Below are positions 27,101 to 35,212 of a stretch of DNA of 64,000 bases, piece by piece (position 1 is the first letter of the stretch; each line of letters opens with the position of its first letter). A model generated the notes under the pieces. That model saw only the letters and a list, made by a program, of their open reading frames with translations, ran no database searches and had not been told where the DNA came from. The stretch comes from Bacteroidales bacterium (GTDB lineage Bacteria > Bacteroidota > Bacteroidia > Bacteroidales > VadinHA17): the NCBI GenBank assembly GCA_003142255.1, contig PLLO01000011.1:439597-503596 (forward strand), read 5' to 3'. A program made the position numbers and the translations under genes.

Positions 27101-27473
27101 TGAACAATGAATAAGTGCCAATAAGCAACTCGCCTCTTGAATCACTTTTTATTGCACTCACCTGTGATGTTCTAGCCAGGTTTCCTGAAAGATTATCCTG
27201 TGCGTAATATTTGATATTTATTCCGTCATACCTGCAGATGCCATCATTTGTGCCGAACCACATAAACCCATACTTATCCATTGTAACTGCATTTACCTTG
27301 TTATTAGGCAGACCGTCTTCAATAGTCAGGTAACGGAAAAGAAGGTCAGAGGGATCAACTTCCTGCGATGAAATAAAAATATTATCGCGAGATATAATTA
27401 TCAGGATGAAGATCCACTTTAGAAACAGGGACCTGTTAATTACTGGTTTCAATTTTGAGATGTATTTGTACAA
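24159..27473 (-). CDS. Propeller-type sensor histidine kinase (Reg_prop/Y_Y_Y), no receiver or DNA-binding domain
   Basis: 1104 residues. A membrane/signal segment (about 15-32) is followed by a periplasmic region of Reg_prop repeats forming two beta-propellers (about 45-690, recurring IWAGT and LWIGT motifs), a Y_Y_Y domain (about 740-800, NLNAGEYTFILEAANGDG), a membrane helix (about 815-835), a coiled coil, and HisKA with H889 in FFSIIAHDLRSPF. The HATPase has NLITNAIKF and GTGLGL. The first part is exactly that of Bacteroidota hybrid two-component sensors that detect glycans. Those proteins continue with a receiver and an AraC helix-turn-helix; this one stops after the kinase. The usual DNGIGI reads DNGIDI here. 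No response regulator gene is nearby, so its partner is elsewhere. Confidence 0.93.
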   Translation of the reverse strand: MYKYISKLKPVINRSLFLKWIFILIIISRDNIFISSQEVDPSDLLFRYLTIEDGLPNNKVNAVTMDKYGFMWFGTNDGICRYDGINIKYYAQDNLSGNLARTSQVSAIKSDSRGELLIGTYSLFRYNFLKDRIELCDTSEGPDQTGRVYAIEEGADGIIWIGCEKGLFTYNGLTDSLTAFPIRKGREYSVISLLYDNGKLWFGTRGDGPFVLDTFNKMCYSVPQFGLSTEVKDQVNCFYKDNKNIIWAGTQDNGIFKFNPADSSLLHVLPDKSNNLSYRIRKIINDRYGNIWVGCRLGIFFQKAKTDSLILIKQVDPLPSTTRSNSIFDLFIDPNEVLWAGTFSFGVSYADFKRKPFRLYNLSDEETMFFAKNINCFTDCDDKNIWIGTEEGGLFCFDRYTRKFKEYKPEPGKKNSLAGENVKALAREKDGNLWIGYYNAGLDYFDLKSGRITHYAVVKNSPNSVSSNLMRTLILDNEEDLWIGTDKGVDFLKNGSKNFIHYNLNVEVLTFYKDKRDNIWAGTSGNGIYRFNRDSLRFEKIYANYFSTTIKAIYIDTRDNLWAGTNKGLYYVDSKTDSLFYTGINQGLPSNAILDIQEDNNQNLWVSTGAGLVKCKGAVSNPYTFRILKFSSQDGLQGEQFREFASYKNKSGELYFGGVQGFNIFSPDSIKSNPYPPRLALTQLKIYNRDVEIGEKIKGKSVLEYALNETKMMSLSYKHTPFSIEFAALQYSDARNNQFRFRLLPLEKEWNYSSGIRNFASYSNLNAGEYTFILEAANGDGLWNPEQRILKIKVIPPFWKTWWFTGLILFFLAATAIGYYFYRISLLQRYNAELEKKVDDRTHKLKESLEQVLEKQSYIEEQSIILNQQKDQLQQLNSTKDKFFSIIAHDLRSPFQSLIGLSDIMLDELKESDSPEQRNYANMIHKSSHHIYELVENLLTWSKTQRNNMSFEPVEINISSIIEEILALLQPNFDLKNISSEKHFGSDKHGYADKNMIEMVIRNLITNAIKFTPQNGKIWISLTENNDHLQVEIHDNGIDISAANQLKLFRIDSNFSNKGTNGEEGTGLGLIICKEFIEKNNGRIWVESEPGKGSSFFFNVPILS

Positions 27474-27608
27474 ATGTAAAAATATTTATTGCGAACGGGT
27501 GGTTGATGGAATTATTATAAGGGGATCTTCAAATTAAAGATCCAAATAGTAAATTACAGACTGAATTGTCTCTATCGTGTTTTTCAAATGTATTTAAGTT
27601 TACCTGCA

Positions 27609-29078
27609 TCAGCTTTCAAAATAAACATTCCCTGTTTTAAGGGCACTTCTGAGTTCGCTGTAAGGTAACTGCCTTGTATTACATTTCTTTTCAGCACACA
27701 ATGCAGCAGCTGTGCCTGCTGCCTGTCCCTGTCCCATGCAGCATACAGTATTCCTTGTTGACATGTGCGCCTGGAAATCAGTAGTAATAAGCATCCCCGC
27801 AGCAAGCAGATTATCGATACCTTTCACTCGCAAAGCCTTGAAAGGTATTCCATATGTACCTCCGTTTTTCACCTGGTATTTAGGAGCAGAATCATGGAAT
27901 CCATATACCATTATATCGTCATCAAAATGTCTGGCGTTTAGCACATCATTCAGAGTAATATCATAGTCGCAGGTTATTGTCCGTCCACGGCGTATATTCA
28001 ATGAAGGACTTGTACGTGCGATGAATGCACTTTCACAACCAGGAAGGTATTTTCTGAATAATTCGAGGGTCTTGAACTGGTTCTGCCTGATAATCAGTTC
28101 AGCTTTTGCCACCTCATCACGGTTTGTAGGACTTACAGGCAACTTGTAATTTACTTTAATGAACATCAGGTAATTGTCATGTACTGTCGTTGCTATCAGA
28201 CCGGAACCGAGTTTTACAATTCCATCTACAAATTCATCGGGCAGTTTTCCGCGAATGGTATAGCCACTTTCACTTCCCAGCCTTATAATCTGACCATCTT
28301 TGCCATCACGGATGCCATATGCCAGATCTCCCAATGCATTCTTTTTCACCAGGTACGAATAGAGCTTTTCTATATTTACATTTCCAAGACCCATGCTGTT
28401 GCAAACAGGATGATCATTCAGCTCCACAAATTCAGCACCAGCCCATGCTGAGAGGTCACCATAAGCTGTGCTGTCGACAAAACAGCTCGCCTTGAAAAGC
28501 TCTCTTCCCATCCTGCTTTGAGTTATGACACCCTCAATAAGTGAACCTTTTCTGACCGCCCCGGCAACAAGGGTGTTTGTGAATACCGTCACACCGGCTT
28601 CAGCCAGCATCTCAAGGACTACAAGTTTATATAATTCAGTATCTATGGCTGTGCACACGCAGTCATAATCAATTTTACCAGTCACATCTCCATGGCCTGT
28701 AGTTCCTCCAATTAGAAGAAGCCGGTCAATGATCTCCTGCGGAATTCCTTTTACAACCTGACGCTTCTCTACACCCGGAAAAGCTTTCCAAAGATTAAAG
28801 AAACTATGTAAAGCAGTTCCTCCTTCGACCACGGTACCTCCTGCATATCCTTTCCCTTCTATCAAAGCTGTCTTTGCACCATTCCTTCCGGCTGCAATTG
28901 CTGCAACCACCCCTGCTGTTCCGCCACCTGCAACAATTACATCAAATTCCCTTAAGGGAAGATCCCTTGTGTCTTCCTTCATTGTATTTTTTGAAAAAGT
29001 TGATAAAGCCCCATGGCTGATTACTGGTATGGCTGCTCCTGCTGCCATTACTTTCTTTGAGAAATTTCTGCGGTCCAT
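27609..29078 (-). CDS. Tat-exported FAD-dependent oxidoreductase
   Basis: 489 residues. The N-terminus carries DRRNFSKKVMAAGAAIPVIS, a Tat-like signal. A dinucleotide-binding motif, VIVAGGGTAGVVAA, lies near residue 48, followed by LIEGKGYAGGTVVEGGTAL. The overall pattern matches the FAD-dependent oxidoreductase family PF12831, often found in polysaccharide and sugar-acid loci. C-terminal segments (NLLAAGMLITTDFQAHMSTRN, then MGQGQAAGTAAALC) are the usual FAD-contacting end. The electron acceptor and substrate are unknown. A periplasmic location together with several exported isomerases suggests oxidation of a sugar or derivative outside the cytoplasm. Confidence 0.88.
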   Translation of the reverse strand: MDRRNFSKKVMAAGAAIPVISHGALSTFSKNTMKEDTRDLPLREFDVIVAGGGTAGVVAAIAAGRNGAKTALIEGKGYAGGTVVEGGTALHSFFNLWKAFPGVEKRQVVKGIPQEIIDRLLLIGGTTGHGDVTGKIDYDCVCTAIDTELYKLVVLEMLAEAGVTVFTNTLVAGAVRKGSLIEGVITQSRMGRELFKASCFVDSTAYGDLSAWAGAEFVELNDHPVCNSMGLGNVNIEKLYSYLVKKNALGDLAYGIRDGKDGQIIRLGSESGYTIRGKLPDEFVDGIVKLGSGLIATTVHDNYLMFIKVNYKLPVSPTNRDEVAKAELIIRQNQFKTLELFRKYLPGCESAFIARTSPSLNIRRGRTITCDYDITLNDVLNARHFDDDIMVYGFHDSAPKYQVKNGGTYGIPFKALRVKGIDNLLAAGMLITTDFQAHMSTRNTVCCMGQGQAAGTAAALCAEKKCNTRQLPYSELRSALKTGNVYFES

Positions 29079-29100
29079 TTTTATAATTTTTTATAACTAG

Positions 29101-29157
29101 TGTCCTGCTAGAAAAGCGAGATTCTGAGCGAAACGAAGTGAAGCGAAGAATCTCCAT
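29101..29157. repeat. Diverged dispersed repeat (GCGA/GAATCTCC type)
   Basis: The spacer between the FAD oxidoreductase and cupin genes starts with several GCGA/CGAAG words and ends GAATCTCC, related to the repeats at 43-124. The remaining 29158-29335 is AT-rich and probably holds the cupin promoter. Nothing else is recognisable. Confidence 0.4.
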
Positions 29158-29335
29158 CTAATTTTGTTGATTATCTGTTTAAAATGACATTTTTTTGTTA
29201 AAAGTAAGCAGTTCCTGATTCTTCCAAATAACAAATTCTTAAAATATATTTGTCAATATCAATAATTAACAAGATTTAAGAATTCCGTTCGTAGTTATTT
29301 CTTAAATTAATGCACTTTTTAAACTATGTCAGATT

Positions 29336-30136
29336 ATGGAACCAAAGCATTATGGATTGAGAAAAACCGGTTTCTATGTTGCAGGTTTTATGATCCTGCT
29401 TATTGCCGTTTCGGCAGTAAAACCGATTGTTTCGGGCGTTTTTGACTGGAGTAAGTTTAAGAGCATAAGGACCCACACCGGTTCGGTAATAAATATTCTG
29501 AAAGGGCCGACAAGATCTCTTGAAATGTTTGATATCAAAGCTATATCGCTGCATTCCGGTAAAGCTACACATACATACCTCGTGGGAAAGGAGAGCGACG
29601 AACTGTTAATTATTAAGGAAGGATCCGCACAAATAACCGTAAATTCCAAATCAAAGCTGCTTTCTGCAGGCAGCATAGCTGTGGTCTCACAGGGCGACAG
29701 GGTGGAGGTAAAAAATATTTTGCCGGGGAACCTGGTATACTATTCCTTCATTTTCAAACCAAGGCAGCCAAAGACTCATCGGGAGGCGTTAAAGAAAGTA
29801 TCTCCATTCATCTCCTCCTGGGACACTGTTACTTTCAAACCATCAGACAATGGGGGACGCAGGAATATTATCCAGCAGCCTACGTCAACACTTAAGCAGC
29901 TTGAAATTCATACCACAACACTTAAGGAAGGATTGCCAAGCCATGCTGCACATACTCATCCTGATGAGGAGATAATACTTGTACGTTTTGGAACTGTCGA
30001 TCAGACTATCAGCGGAACACATTATCGCCTTGGTCCGGGCTCACTTATTTTTGCTACTAACGATGACCTTCATGGAATAAGCAATGCAGGGGAGGGGAAA
30101 TGTGAATATTATGCAATAAGATGGCTTACTTATTAA
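29336..30136 (+). CDS. Membrane-anchored bicupin protein
   Basis: 266 residues. A hydrophobic segment at about 11-30 (GFYVAGFMILLIAVSAVKPIV) would anchor or export the protein. Two cupin domains follow: one at about 75-125 (ELLIIKEGSAQITV, SAGSIAVVSQGD) with a poor metal site, and one at about 195-260 with a fuller metal site in HAAHTHPDEEIILV and DDLHGI. Bicupins of this layout include ureidoglycine aminohydrolase-like and sugar-binding proteins. The actual ligand is unknown. It lies 63 bp before an exported isomerase on the same strand, so the two may be co-expressed. Confidence 0.8.
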   Translation: MEPKHYGLRKTGFYVAGFMILLIAVSAVKPIVSGVFDWSKFKSIRTHTGSVINILKGPTRSLEMFDIKAISLHSGKATHTYLVGKESDELLIIKEGSAQITVNSKSKLLSAGSIAVVSQGDRVEVKNILPGNLVYYSFIFKPRQPKTHREALKKVSPFISSWDTVTFKPSDNGGRRNIIQQPTSTLKQLEIHTTTLKEGLPSHAAHTHPDEEIILVRFGTVDQTISGTHYRLGPGSLIFATNDDLHGISNAGEGKCEYYAIRWLTY

Positions 30137-30199
30137 AATAAGCCTGGTTTGATATGACCGGTCTTTCTGAACGTAACTATAAAACTTAAACTACAACAT

Positions 30200-31180
30200 A
30201 TGAAAAATTCAATGATCTCAAGACGCAAATTTATTGGTACGACCGCTGCCGTTGCTGCACTGGCTGTCGTCCCTTTTAATTATTCCCTGGCAGCCGGACC
30301 TAAAAGGAAAAAGCCCAACTCAAAAGTCGGCGGTGTTCAGCTGGGATGCACCACTTACAGCTATCGGAATATGCCTCACAAGGTGGATGACGTTATCCAG
30401 TATCTTCTGCTTGCAGGCATTAGCTCAATTGAGCTTAGGAGTGTGGCCGAAGAAGATCTTGGTCTTCCCCAGATGCCCCAAAGGCCCAGGGGCCAGATGA
30501 GCGATCAGGAAAAGGCTGATTTTGCCAAAGCTGCAGATGGGCTCAAGGAAAAACAGCGCCAGTGGAGACTCTCATTATCTATGTCGCATTATGCAGATAT
30601 GAGGAAGAAGTTCAACAAGGCCGGGATAGATGTCCATATCGCCAAATTTGCACCTTCATCGTGGTCCGATGCAGAAATAGATTATGCCTATGATGCAGCC
30701 AAAGTACTGGGGTCGATCGGAATTACCGATGAATACAGTGATGCAGCTGAGAAGCGTCTGGGCAAATTCGCTGAAAAGCATCACAGCCTGGCTATGTACC
30801 ATCTGCACGGACAGGCCGCTGAACCGGGATTCTCGTTTGACAATGTCATAAAGGATTCACCCGCGAATATGATCAACCTTGATGCCGGTCATTATTTCGG
30901 TGCAACAGGAAAACATCCCAATGATGTTATCATTAAATATCATGACAGGATGCGAAGCATTCATATTAAAGATAAGACTAGTCCGACCAGCACACCTGCC
31001 GGGACAAATATGCCTTTCGGAAAAGGTGAGACGCCTATTGCAGATATCCTTAATCTTCTCAAAAAGGAAAAATGGCCCATTGAAGTTGATGTAGAACTCG
31101 AATATGATGTGCCTGCAGACTCTGATCCTGCTAAGGAAGTGGTAAAATGCATCGATTACATGAGGAACATTCTCGAATAA
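30200..31180 (+). CDS. Tat-exported sugar isomerase/epimerase-like TIM-barrel protein
   Basis: 326 residues. A clear Tat signal is present (SRRKFIGTTAAVAALAVVP, then SLAAG). The xylose isomerase-like barrel begins at VQLGCTTYSYRNM, and metal-binding regions include IELRSV, MYHLHGQ, NLDAGHYFGATG, SIHIKDK and VDVELEYDV. An insertion rich in QMPQRPRGQM lies near residue 95. As an exported protein it probably acts on a free or oxidised sugar, not on a sugar phosphate. It ends 23 bp before the convergent LolA-like gene without a visible terminator. Confidence 0.88.
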   Translation: MKNSMISRRKFIGTTAAVAALAVVPFNYSLAAGPKRKKPNSKVGGVQLGCTTYSYRNMPHKVDDVIQYLLLAGISSIELRSVAEEDLGLPQMPQRPRGQMSDQEKADFAKAADGLKEKQRQWRLSLSMSHYADMRKKFNKAGIDVHIAKFAPSSWSDAEIDYAYDAAKVLGSIGITDEYSDAAEKRLGKFAEKHHSLAMYHLHGQAAEPGFSFDNVIKDSPANMINLDAGHYFGATGKHPNDVIIKYHDRMRSIHIKDKTSPTSTPAGTNMPFGKGETPIADILNLLKKEKWPIEVDVELEYDVPADSDPAKEVVKCIDYMRNILE

Positions 31181-31203
31181 CTTCTGAGTAATTTTTTTCG
31201 AAT

Positions 31204-31935
31204 TTATTTCAGTGAGGCTTTTGAGAATATGTCATCCGGTATTGTCTCATCGAGCTTGATCGATGAGATGATGAATTGGGTTCCGTCGCCGCTCCTGAGC
31301 ATATCCTTGAATATCATCTTCATGGGAAACCACCGGCCCTGTATCTTCTGAACATCGGTCAGGCTGGTCCGCTTGAGAAGCTTGCCGCTCTTGCCGTACA
31401 ACTCCTCCTTCAGGGGGATATTCCTTTCCTGGTCGACCCATATCTTGCGCACTTCGTAAGCTTCGCCCTCTTTCAGGGCATTAAGCTGAAGGATCCAGCA
31501 TTTGCGGTTATCAGCCGTATCCTGGGCGGTCACGGAAGCATTATAGTGGTTCGCCATAGCCGGGTCTTCCATCATGTCTTCGTACGAAAGGTCCGATCCC
31601 ATGACCGATTGGCGCAGCATCTGACCGGTGATCTGGATGATCCTGTCGGTCGAAGGAGAAAAGATCCATAGCTTGTCTTCCATCTTCAGCATCTTGGTTC
31701 CCTTTTCCCTGGCAGGACTGGTGTATTCGGTATACGCTTTATTCTCGCCCTCGGACCACGAATTGAATTCAATGGTTCTGCTTCCCCTTGCACCGCTTAT
31801 TACCATTTTTGCCGTCATTATACGGGTTTTTGCGGCGAGATTCTTGTCAATGAGATTCAGTATATCCTTTCCTGACGGTTGTGATGAAGCCTGGATGGTC
31901 AGGAAGCTTAAAGCGAGAAAGATTAGCTGTTTCAT
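31204..31935 (-). CDS. Periplasmic LolA-like outer-membrane lipoprotein-sorting protein
   Basis: 243 residues with a signal peptide (1-18, ending ASSQ). The body is a LolA/LppX-like half-barrel of the COG2834 type: IEFNSWSEGENKAYTEYTSP, GTKMLKMEDKLWIFSPSTDRII, GRWFPMKMIFKDM. Members carry lipids or lipoproteins across the periplasm. It is the last gene of an operon coding for an outer-membrane barrel, an ABC ATPase and two FtsX-type permeases, 18 bp after the second permease. The operon therefore looks like one dedicated trans-envelope lipid or lipoprotein pathway. The cargo is unknown. Confidence 0.87.
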   Translation of the reverse strand: MKQLIFLALSFLTIQASSQPSGKDILNLIDKNLAAKTRIMTAKMVISGARGSRTIEFNSWSEGENKAYTEYTSPAREKGTKMLKMEDKLWIFSPSTDRIIQITGQMLRQSVMGSDLSYEDMMEDPAMANHYNASVTAQDTADNRKCWILQLNALKEGEAYEVRKIWVDQERNIPLKEELYGKSGKLLKRTSLTDVQKIQGRWFPMKMIFKDMLRSGDGTQFIISSIKLDETIPDDIFSKASLK

Positions 31936-31953
31936 TATTGTTTTTTTTGGAAA

Positions 31954-33228
31954 TTATGACTGGAGCTCCTTGAAAAGCGTGGCGGTCTGTCTCCTGAATA
32001 TACCTACTCCTGCAAGCATCGTGCCCAGGACTGTAGCGAAAATGCCGGGAATGAATCCTATATACCAGGCTTGCGGAGTGATCCTTGTCCTGAAGACACC
32101 GGGCATGATCATTGTGGCATTTTCCATCATTTTGCTGAGATCGATCCCTTTCTGCTGCATAAGGTATGAAAGGCTTAAGCCCACGGATGCTCCTATAACG
32201 GAGCCGGCTATTCCGACGATCAGCGATTCCGCTATCATCGACCCGTAAATATGACCCTTCTCTTCTCCAAGGGCCAGCCTCAGACCTACCTCCCCGTATC
32301 TTCTCAATCCGCCTATCAGCGCGGCATTCCATAAAACTACCGACATTGCAAGAATGAAAATAAAGCTTATCAGTCCGACCACCCCTGACATCAGGTCTAT
32401 GAGCGTTCCAAGGTCGTTCTGATCGCGAAGCCTGAGCATCACCGGTGCAAACTGGTCATGATCTTCCGGATGCTTTTTATTGAAAGATACCATTACCTCA
32501 GTCGCTTTGGCATCGTCATAATAATCGGAGCCTGTGAATCCGAGTATCTCGTTGCTGGCATCTTCCATATCGAGCGCCTTCCTCGCATCGGAAATATCGA
32601 TTAAAATCGATCCCCTGTCGAGCAAAGCTGAACCGTAACGGATTGTTCCGGCGACTGTGTAATTGTTTATGGTCATCTCGCCGAACATGGTCGAGCCGAT
32701 GAATGTTACCTTGTCCCTTACCTTTATTCCGAGCTTCTGCGCGAACATGCTGCTCACCAATATTTCACCGGGTGAGGAAGGCAGCTTGCCATCGACCAGT
32801 ATCTTGTCAAGGCTGAGCCTCTCCCTTTCGCCTGATCCTTCATTAAACAGATCTGCTGCAATTCCTGCAAACGGTCCCTGGCTTTTAGTCTCGTTGTTCT
32901 CATCCGGTAAATCAAGGAGTCCTCCGAATTCGATCCTTTCCACCCACGAAACCGATGGAAAATCGGTTCGCAGGCTCTTGATGAGCTCATCAGTTCCTGT
33001 TAGTGCCAGGTCGACGGGAAGCTGATCCATGTTTTCGCGGTAAGCTCTGGTCATGACTTTCAGATGACCGGTGGCCAGCTTCGCATTCAGGTTGATTGAA
33101 TCGCCCAACACACCTGTTATCCAGGTGGTAAGAAGGATGGTAAGCATGACACCTGTGGCGACGACAGCCAGCGGGAGCCTACTCCTGTGACTGTCCCTTA
33201 GAAGTCCCTTGATCAGAAATTTAATCAT
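31954..33228 (-). CDS. ABC transporter permease, FtsX/LolE type
   Basis: 424 residues. One N-terminal membrane helix (about 17-40), a large periplasmic MacB-like core domain (about 45-265) and three C-terminal helices (about 275-410) give the FtsX-family layout. The end carries the coupling-helix pattern GLRRYGEVGLRLALGEEKGHIYGSM before helix 3. It overlaps the preceding permease by four bases (ATGA), so translation is coupled. With the second permease and the ATPase it should form a LolCDE-like mechanotransmission transporter that lifts lipids or lipoproteins from the inner membrane. Confidence 0.9.
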   Translation of the reverse strand: MIKFLIKGLLRDSHRSRLPLAVVATGVMLTILLTTWITGVLGDSINLNAKLATGHLKVMTRAYRENMDQLPVDLALTGTDELIKSLRTDFPSVSWVERIEFGGLLDLPDENNETKSQGPFAGIAADLFNEGSGERERLSLDKILVDGKLPSSPGEILVSSMFAQKLGIKVRDKVTFIGSTMFGEMTINNYTVAGTIRYGSALLDRGSILIDISDARKALDMEDASNEILGFTGSDYYDDAKATEVMVSFNKKHPEDHDQFAPVMLRLRDQNDLGTLIDLMSGVVGLISFIFILAMSVVLWNAALIGGLRRYGEVGLRLALGEEKGHIYGSMIAESLIVGIAGSVIGASVGLSLSYLMQQKGIDLSKMMENATMIMPGVFRTRITPQAWYIGFIPGIFATVLGTMLAGVGIFRRQTATLFKELQS

Positions 33229-34397
33229 TGTGCTTTCCCCCTTAGTGCGTCCGTCGGTTTCATGCGGGCTATTTTCCTCGAAGGAATAAAGCTCACTATT
33301 GTGGTTGCCAGCATTATGACGACTGCCGTAATTATGATTGTCCCGGCACCGTACACCGGGAATATTTTTTCTGCAAGGGTGAATCCGTAACCCTCGCTGC
33401 CTTTCGGCATTGCAAATCCGTTTTTCGACAGGAGATATAACAAGGGTGTTCCCCAGATTGCTCCTGCAACGACAGAGAGAACGGCATGCATCGCTCCTTC
33501 AACAGTGAAGAGCCATACGACCTGCCAGCGCGTCATTCCAAGCGCAATATATGTTCCTATTTCTTTTTCTCTTCTGAAAATTGAAAGCACCTGGGTGTCG
33601 AACACCGCCAGAAGTGCCAGTGAAAGGAGTATAAGGAAGACGACGGAGCTGCTGGCATGCTTTGCTTTTATCACTCTATCGAATTCTTCAAAAAGTACGT
33701 CATATCCTTTGTGGATCCATCCCGGAACTGTCGGAGCAGATGTCATTCCCTGCTTCAGAATGATGTATGTCGCTTGACCTTTCATGCTGGTCATTTTCTG
33801 CAGCTCGTCAAGAGGCAGCCATATCTGGTTAATGTCAATATTCGGGACATTCGAATGAAAAATGCCTGCTATCCTTATCTCGGTCGCATCGAAAGTGCCT
33901 TTTGCATCTCTCCATCGGATTGAGACCATATCATTCACCGAAAGCTTTGTCGCTTTGGCCATTCTGGTCCCAATAATAGCATTTATAACGGATGTGTCTC
34001 CATTCATCACAGAGGTTGGCATTTTAACGATCTGCTGCGAAGGATCAATACCATTGAGCAGGATGTTTCTCATTCTCCCCCCTGGATATGCAGTAGCCTG
34101 CGTAATAAGCACGGGAACGGCCTCCCCGGAGCTGCATAGCTTTGCTATCTCCGGCGGGATCGATCCGTGGCCATCGTTTAATGACAGAGGATCATACTGA
34201 TCATATTTTTCATTCCAGTATTCGCCTCCGCCTACTGCCCATTCCTTCATGTCGTGCTTTGCCTGCACATTCCAGCCCTCGACGATTCCCCATGTCATGA
34301 CGATAATTACAAGCGCCAGGGACAGGACAAATACGTTCAGCCATGTTCTCAGGCCCGCACCCACAAGATTTTTATATGCCAGTTTAAATGCAAGCAT
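33225..34397 (-). CDS. ABC transporter permease, FtsX/LolC type
   Basis: 390 residues with the same layout as its neighbour: one helix at about 15-38, a periplasmic core (about 45-250), and three helices in the C-terminal part (about 255-380). The coupling region is FRREKEIGTYIALGMTRWQVVWLF, and the tail ends PSRKIARMKPTDALRG, typical of FtsX-type permeases. The start is 13 bp after the ATPase gene. It should pair with the 31954-33228 product as a heterodimer. LolC-like cargo release is expected to involve the LolA-like gene at the end of the operon. Confidence 0.9.
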   Translation of the reverse strand: MLAFKLAYKNLVGAGLRTWLNVFVLSLALVIIVMTWGIVEGWNVQAKHDMKEWAVGGGEYWNEKYDQYDPLSLNDGHGSIPPEIAKLCSSGEAVPVLITQATAYPGGRMRNILLNGIDPSQQIVKMPTSVMNGDTSVINAIIGTRMAKATKLSVNDMVSIRWRDAKGTFDATEIRIAGIFHSNVPNIDINQIWLPLDELQKMTSMKGQATYIILKQGMTSAPTVPGWIHKGYDVLFEEFDRVIKAKHASSSVVFLILLSLALLAVFDTQVLSIFRREKEIGTYIALGMTRWQVVWLFTVEGAMHAVLSVVAGAIWGTPLLYLLSKNGFAMPKGSEGYGFTLAEKIFPVYGAGTIIITAVVIMLATTIVSFIPSRKIARMKPTDALRGKAQ

Positions 34398-34410
34398 AGG
34401 TTATTGATAT

Positions 34411-35109
34411 TTATGGTTTTAAAACCTCATCATGTGAAACTTTGCCATCTACGAGCGTGATCTTGCGTCTAAGGTAGCTTATGACCTTCTCGTCGTGTGT
34501 GGCAAAGATAAATGTAGTATGAAGCTCCTTGTTCAACTTTTCCATAGTCTGCAGAATATGGTGCGAATTATCGGCATCAAGGTTCGCCGTTGGCTCATCA
34601 GCCAGCACAATATCCGGACGCTTGACCATTGCGCGGGCAATGGCAACCCTCTGGCATTCTCCGCCGGAAAGCTGTGCAGGCTTCGACTTTTCCTTGTCTG
34701 ACAGGCCGACCCAGGCAAGTGCTTCAAGTACTGCCTTCTTCCGTTCACCGGTGCTCATGCTGAGAAGAAGAAGCGGGAATTCCACGTTCTCAAAGACTGT
34801 ATAAACCGGAAGCAGATTATAGGTCTGGAAGATAAAGCCCATATGTTTTCTCCTGATCATTGCGGCTTCCCTTACCGAAAGGCTCCTGCTCGGATTCCCC
34901 AGGATAATTGCATCACCATCGGTAGGGTTATCAAGCAGCCCTATTATATTCAGAAGAGTGGTCTTACCAGACCCTGACGGACCAACAACCCCTGAAAACT
35001 CCCCCCTTGAGAACTCAAGGTTTATTCCTCTTAGTGCCGTGAATTCGCTTAACCCCATCGGGAATCTCTTCGTCAGATCATGCACAGAAATGATTTCTGA
35101 ATTCTCCAT
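34411..35109 (-). CDS. ABC transporter ATP-binding protein, LolD/MacB type
   Basis: 232 residues with all ABC motifs: Walker A GPSGSGKTTLLN (near residue 43), signature LSGGECQRVAIARAM (near 145), Walker B IVLADEPTANLD and the switch histidine in FATHDEKV. The sequence is of the LolD/MacB class that drives FtsX-type permeases. It precedes the two permease genes by 13 bp. A 103-bp spacer with simple repeats separates it from the upstream barrel gene. Confidence 0.95.
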   Translation of the reverse strand: MENSEIISVHDLTKRFPMGLSEFTALRGINLEFSRGEFSGVVGPSGSGKTTLLNIIGLLDNPTDGDAIILGNPSRSLSVREAAMIRRKHMGFIFQTYNLLPVYTVFENVEFPLLLLSMSTGERKKAVLEALAWVGLSDKEKSKPAQLSGGECQRVAIARAMVKRPDIVLADEPTANLDADNSHHILQTMEKLNKELHTTFIFATHDEKVISYLRRKITLVDGKVSHDEVLKP

Positions 35110-35115
35110 TTATGT

Positions 35116-35168
35116 TAAATATTAAATATTAAATGTTTTACTATTGCCTATTGCCTATTGCCTATTGC
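35116..35168. repeat. Short tandem repeats in the operon leader
   Basis: Two simple repeats sit between the barrel and ATPase genes: about three units of TAAATAT (35116-35135) and about four units of CTATTGC (35141-35168). TCTTTTA words follow at about 35180-35212. Such slippage-prone tracts could vary spacing, but no in-frame coding effect is seen. Confidence 0.7.
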
Positions 35169-35212
35169 TTTTCCCTTTTATCTTGTGACTTTTGTCTTTT
35201 ATCTTTTATCTT

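Noticed and set aside
31276-31671. 131-codon plus-strand ORF opposite the LolA-like gene
   Set aside because: Antisense to a well-supported gene with a signal peptide and conserved segments; no known domain.
35116-35168. Tandem repeats as a phase-variable coding tract
   Set aside because: They lie between genes, and no open frame crosses them that would be switched by slippage.
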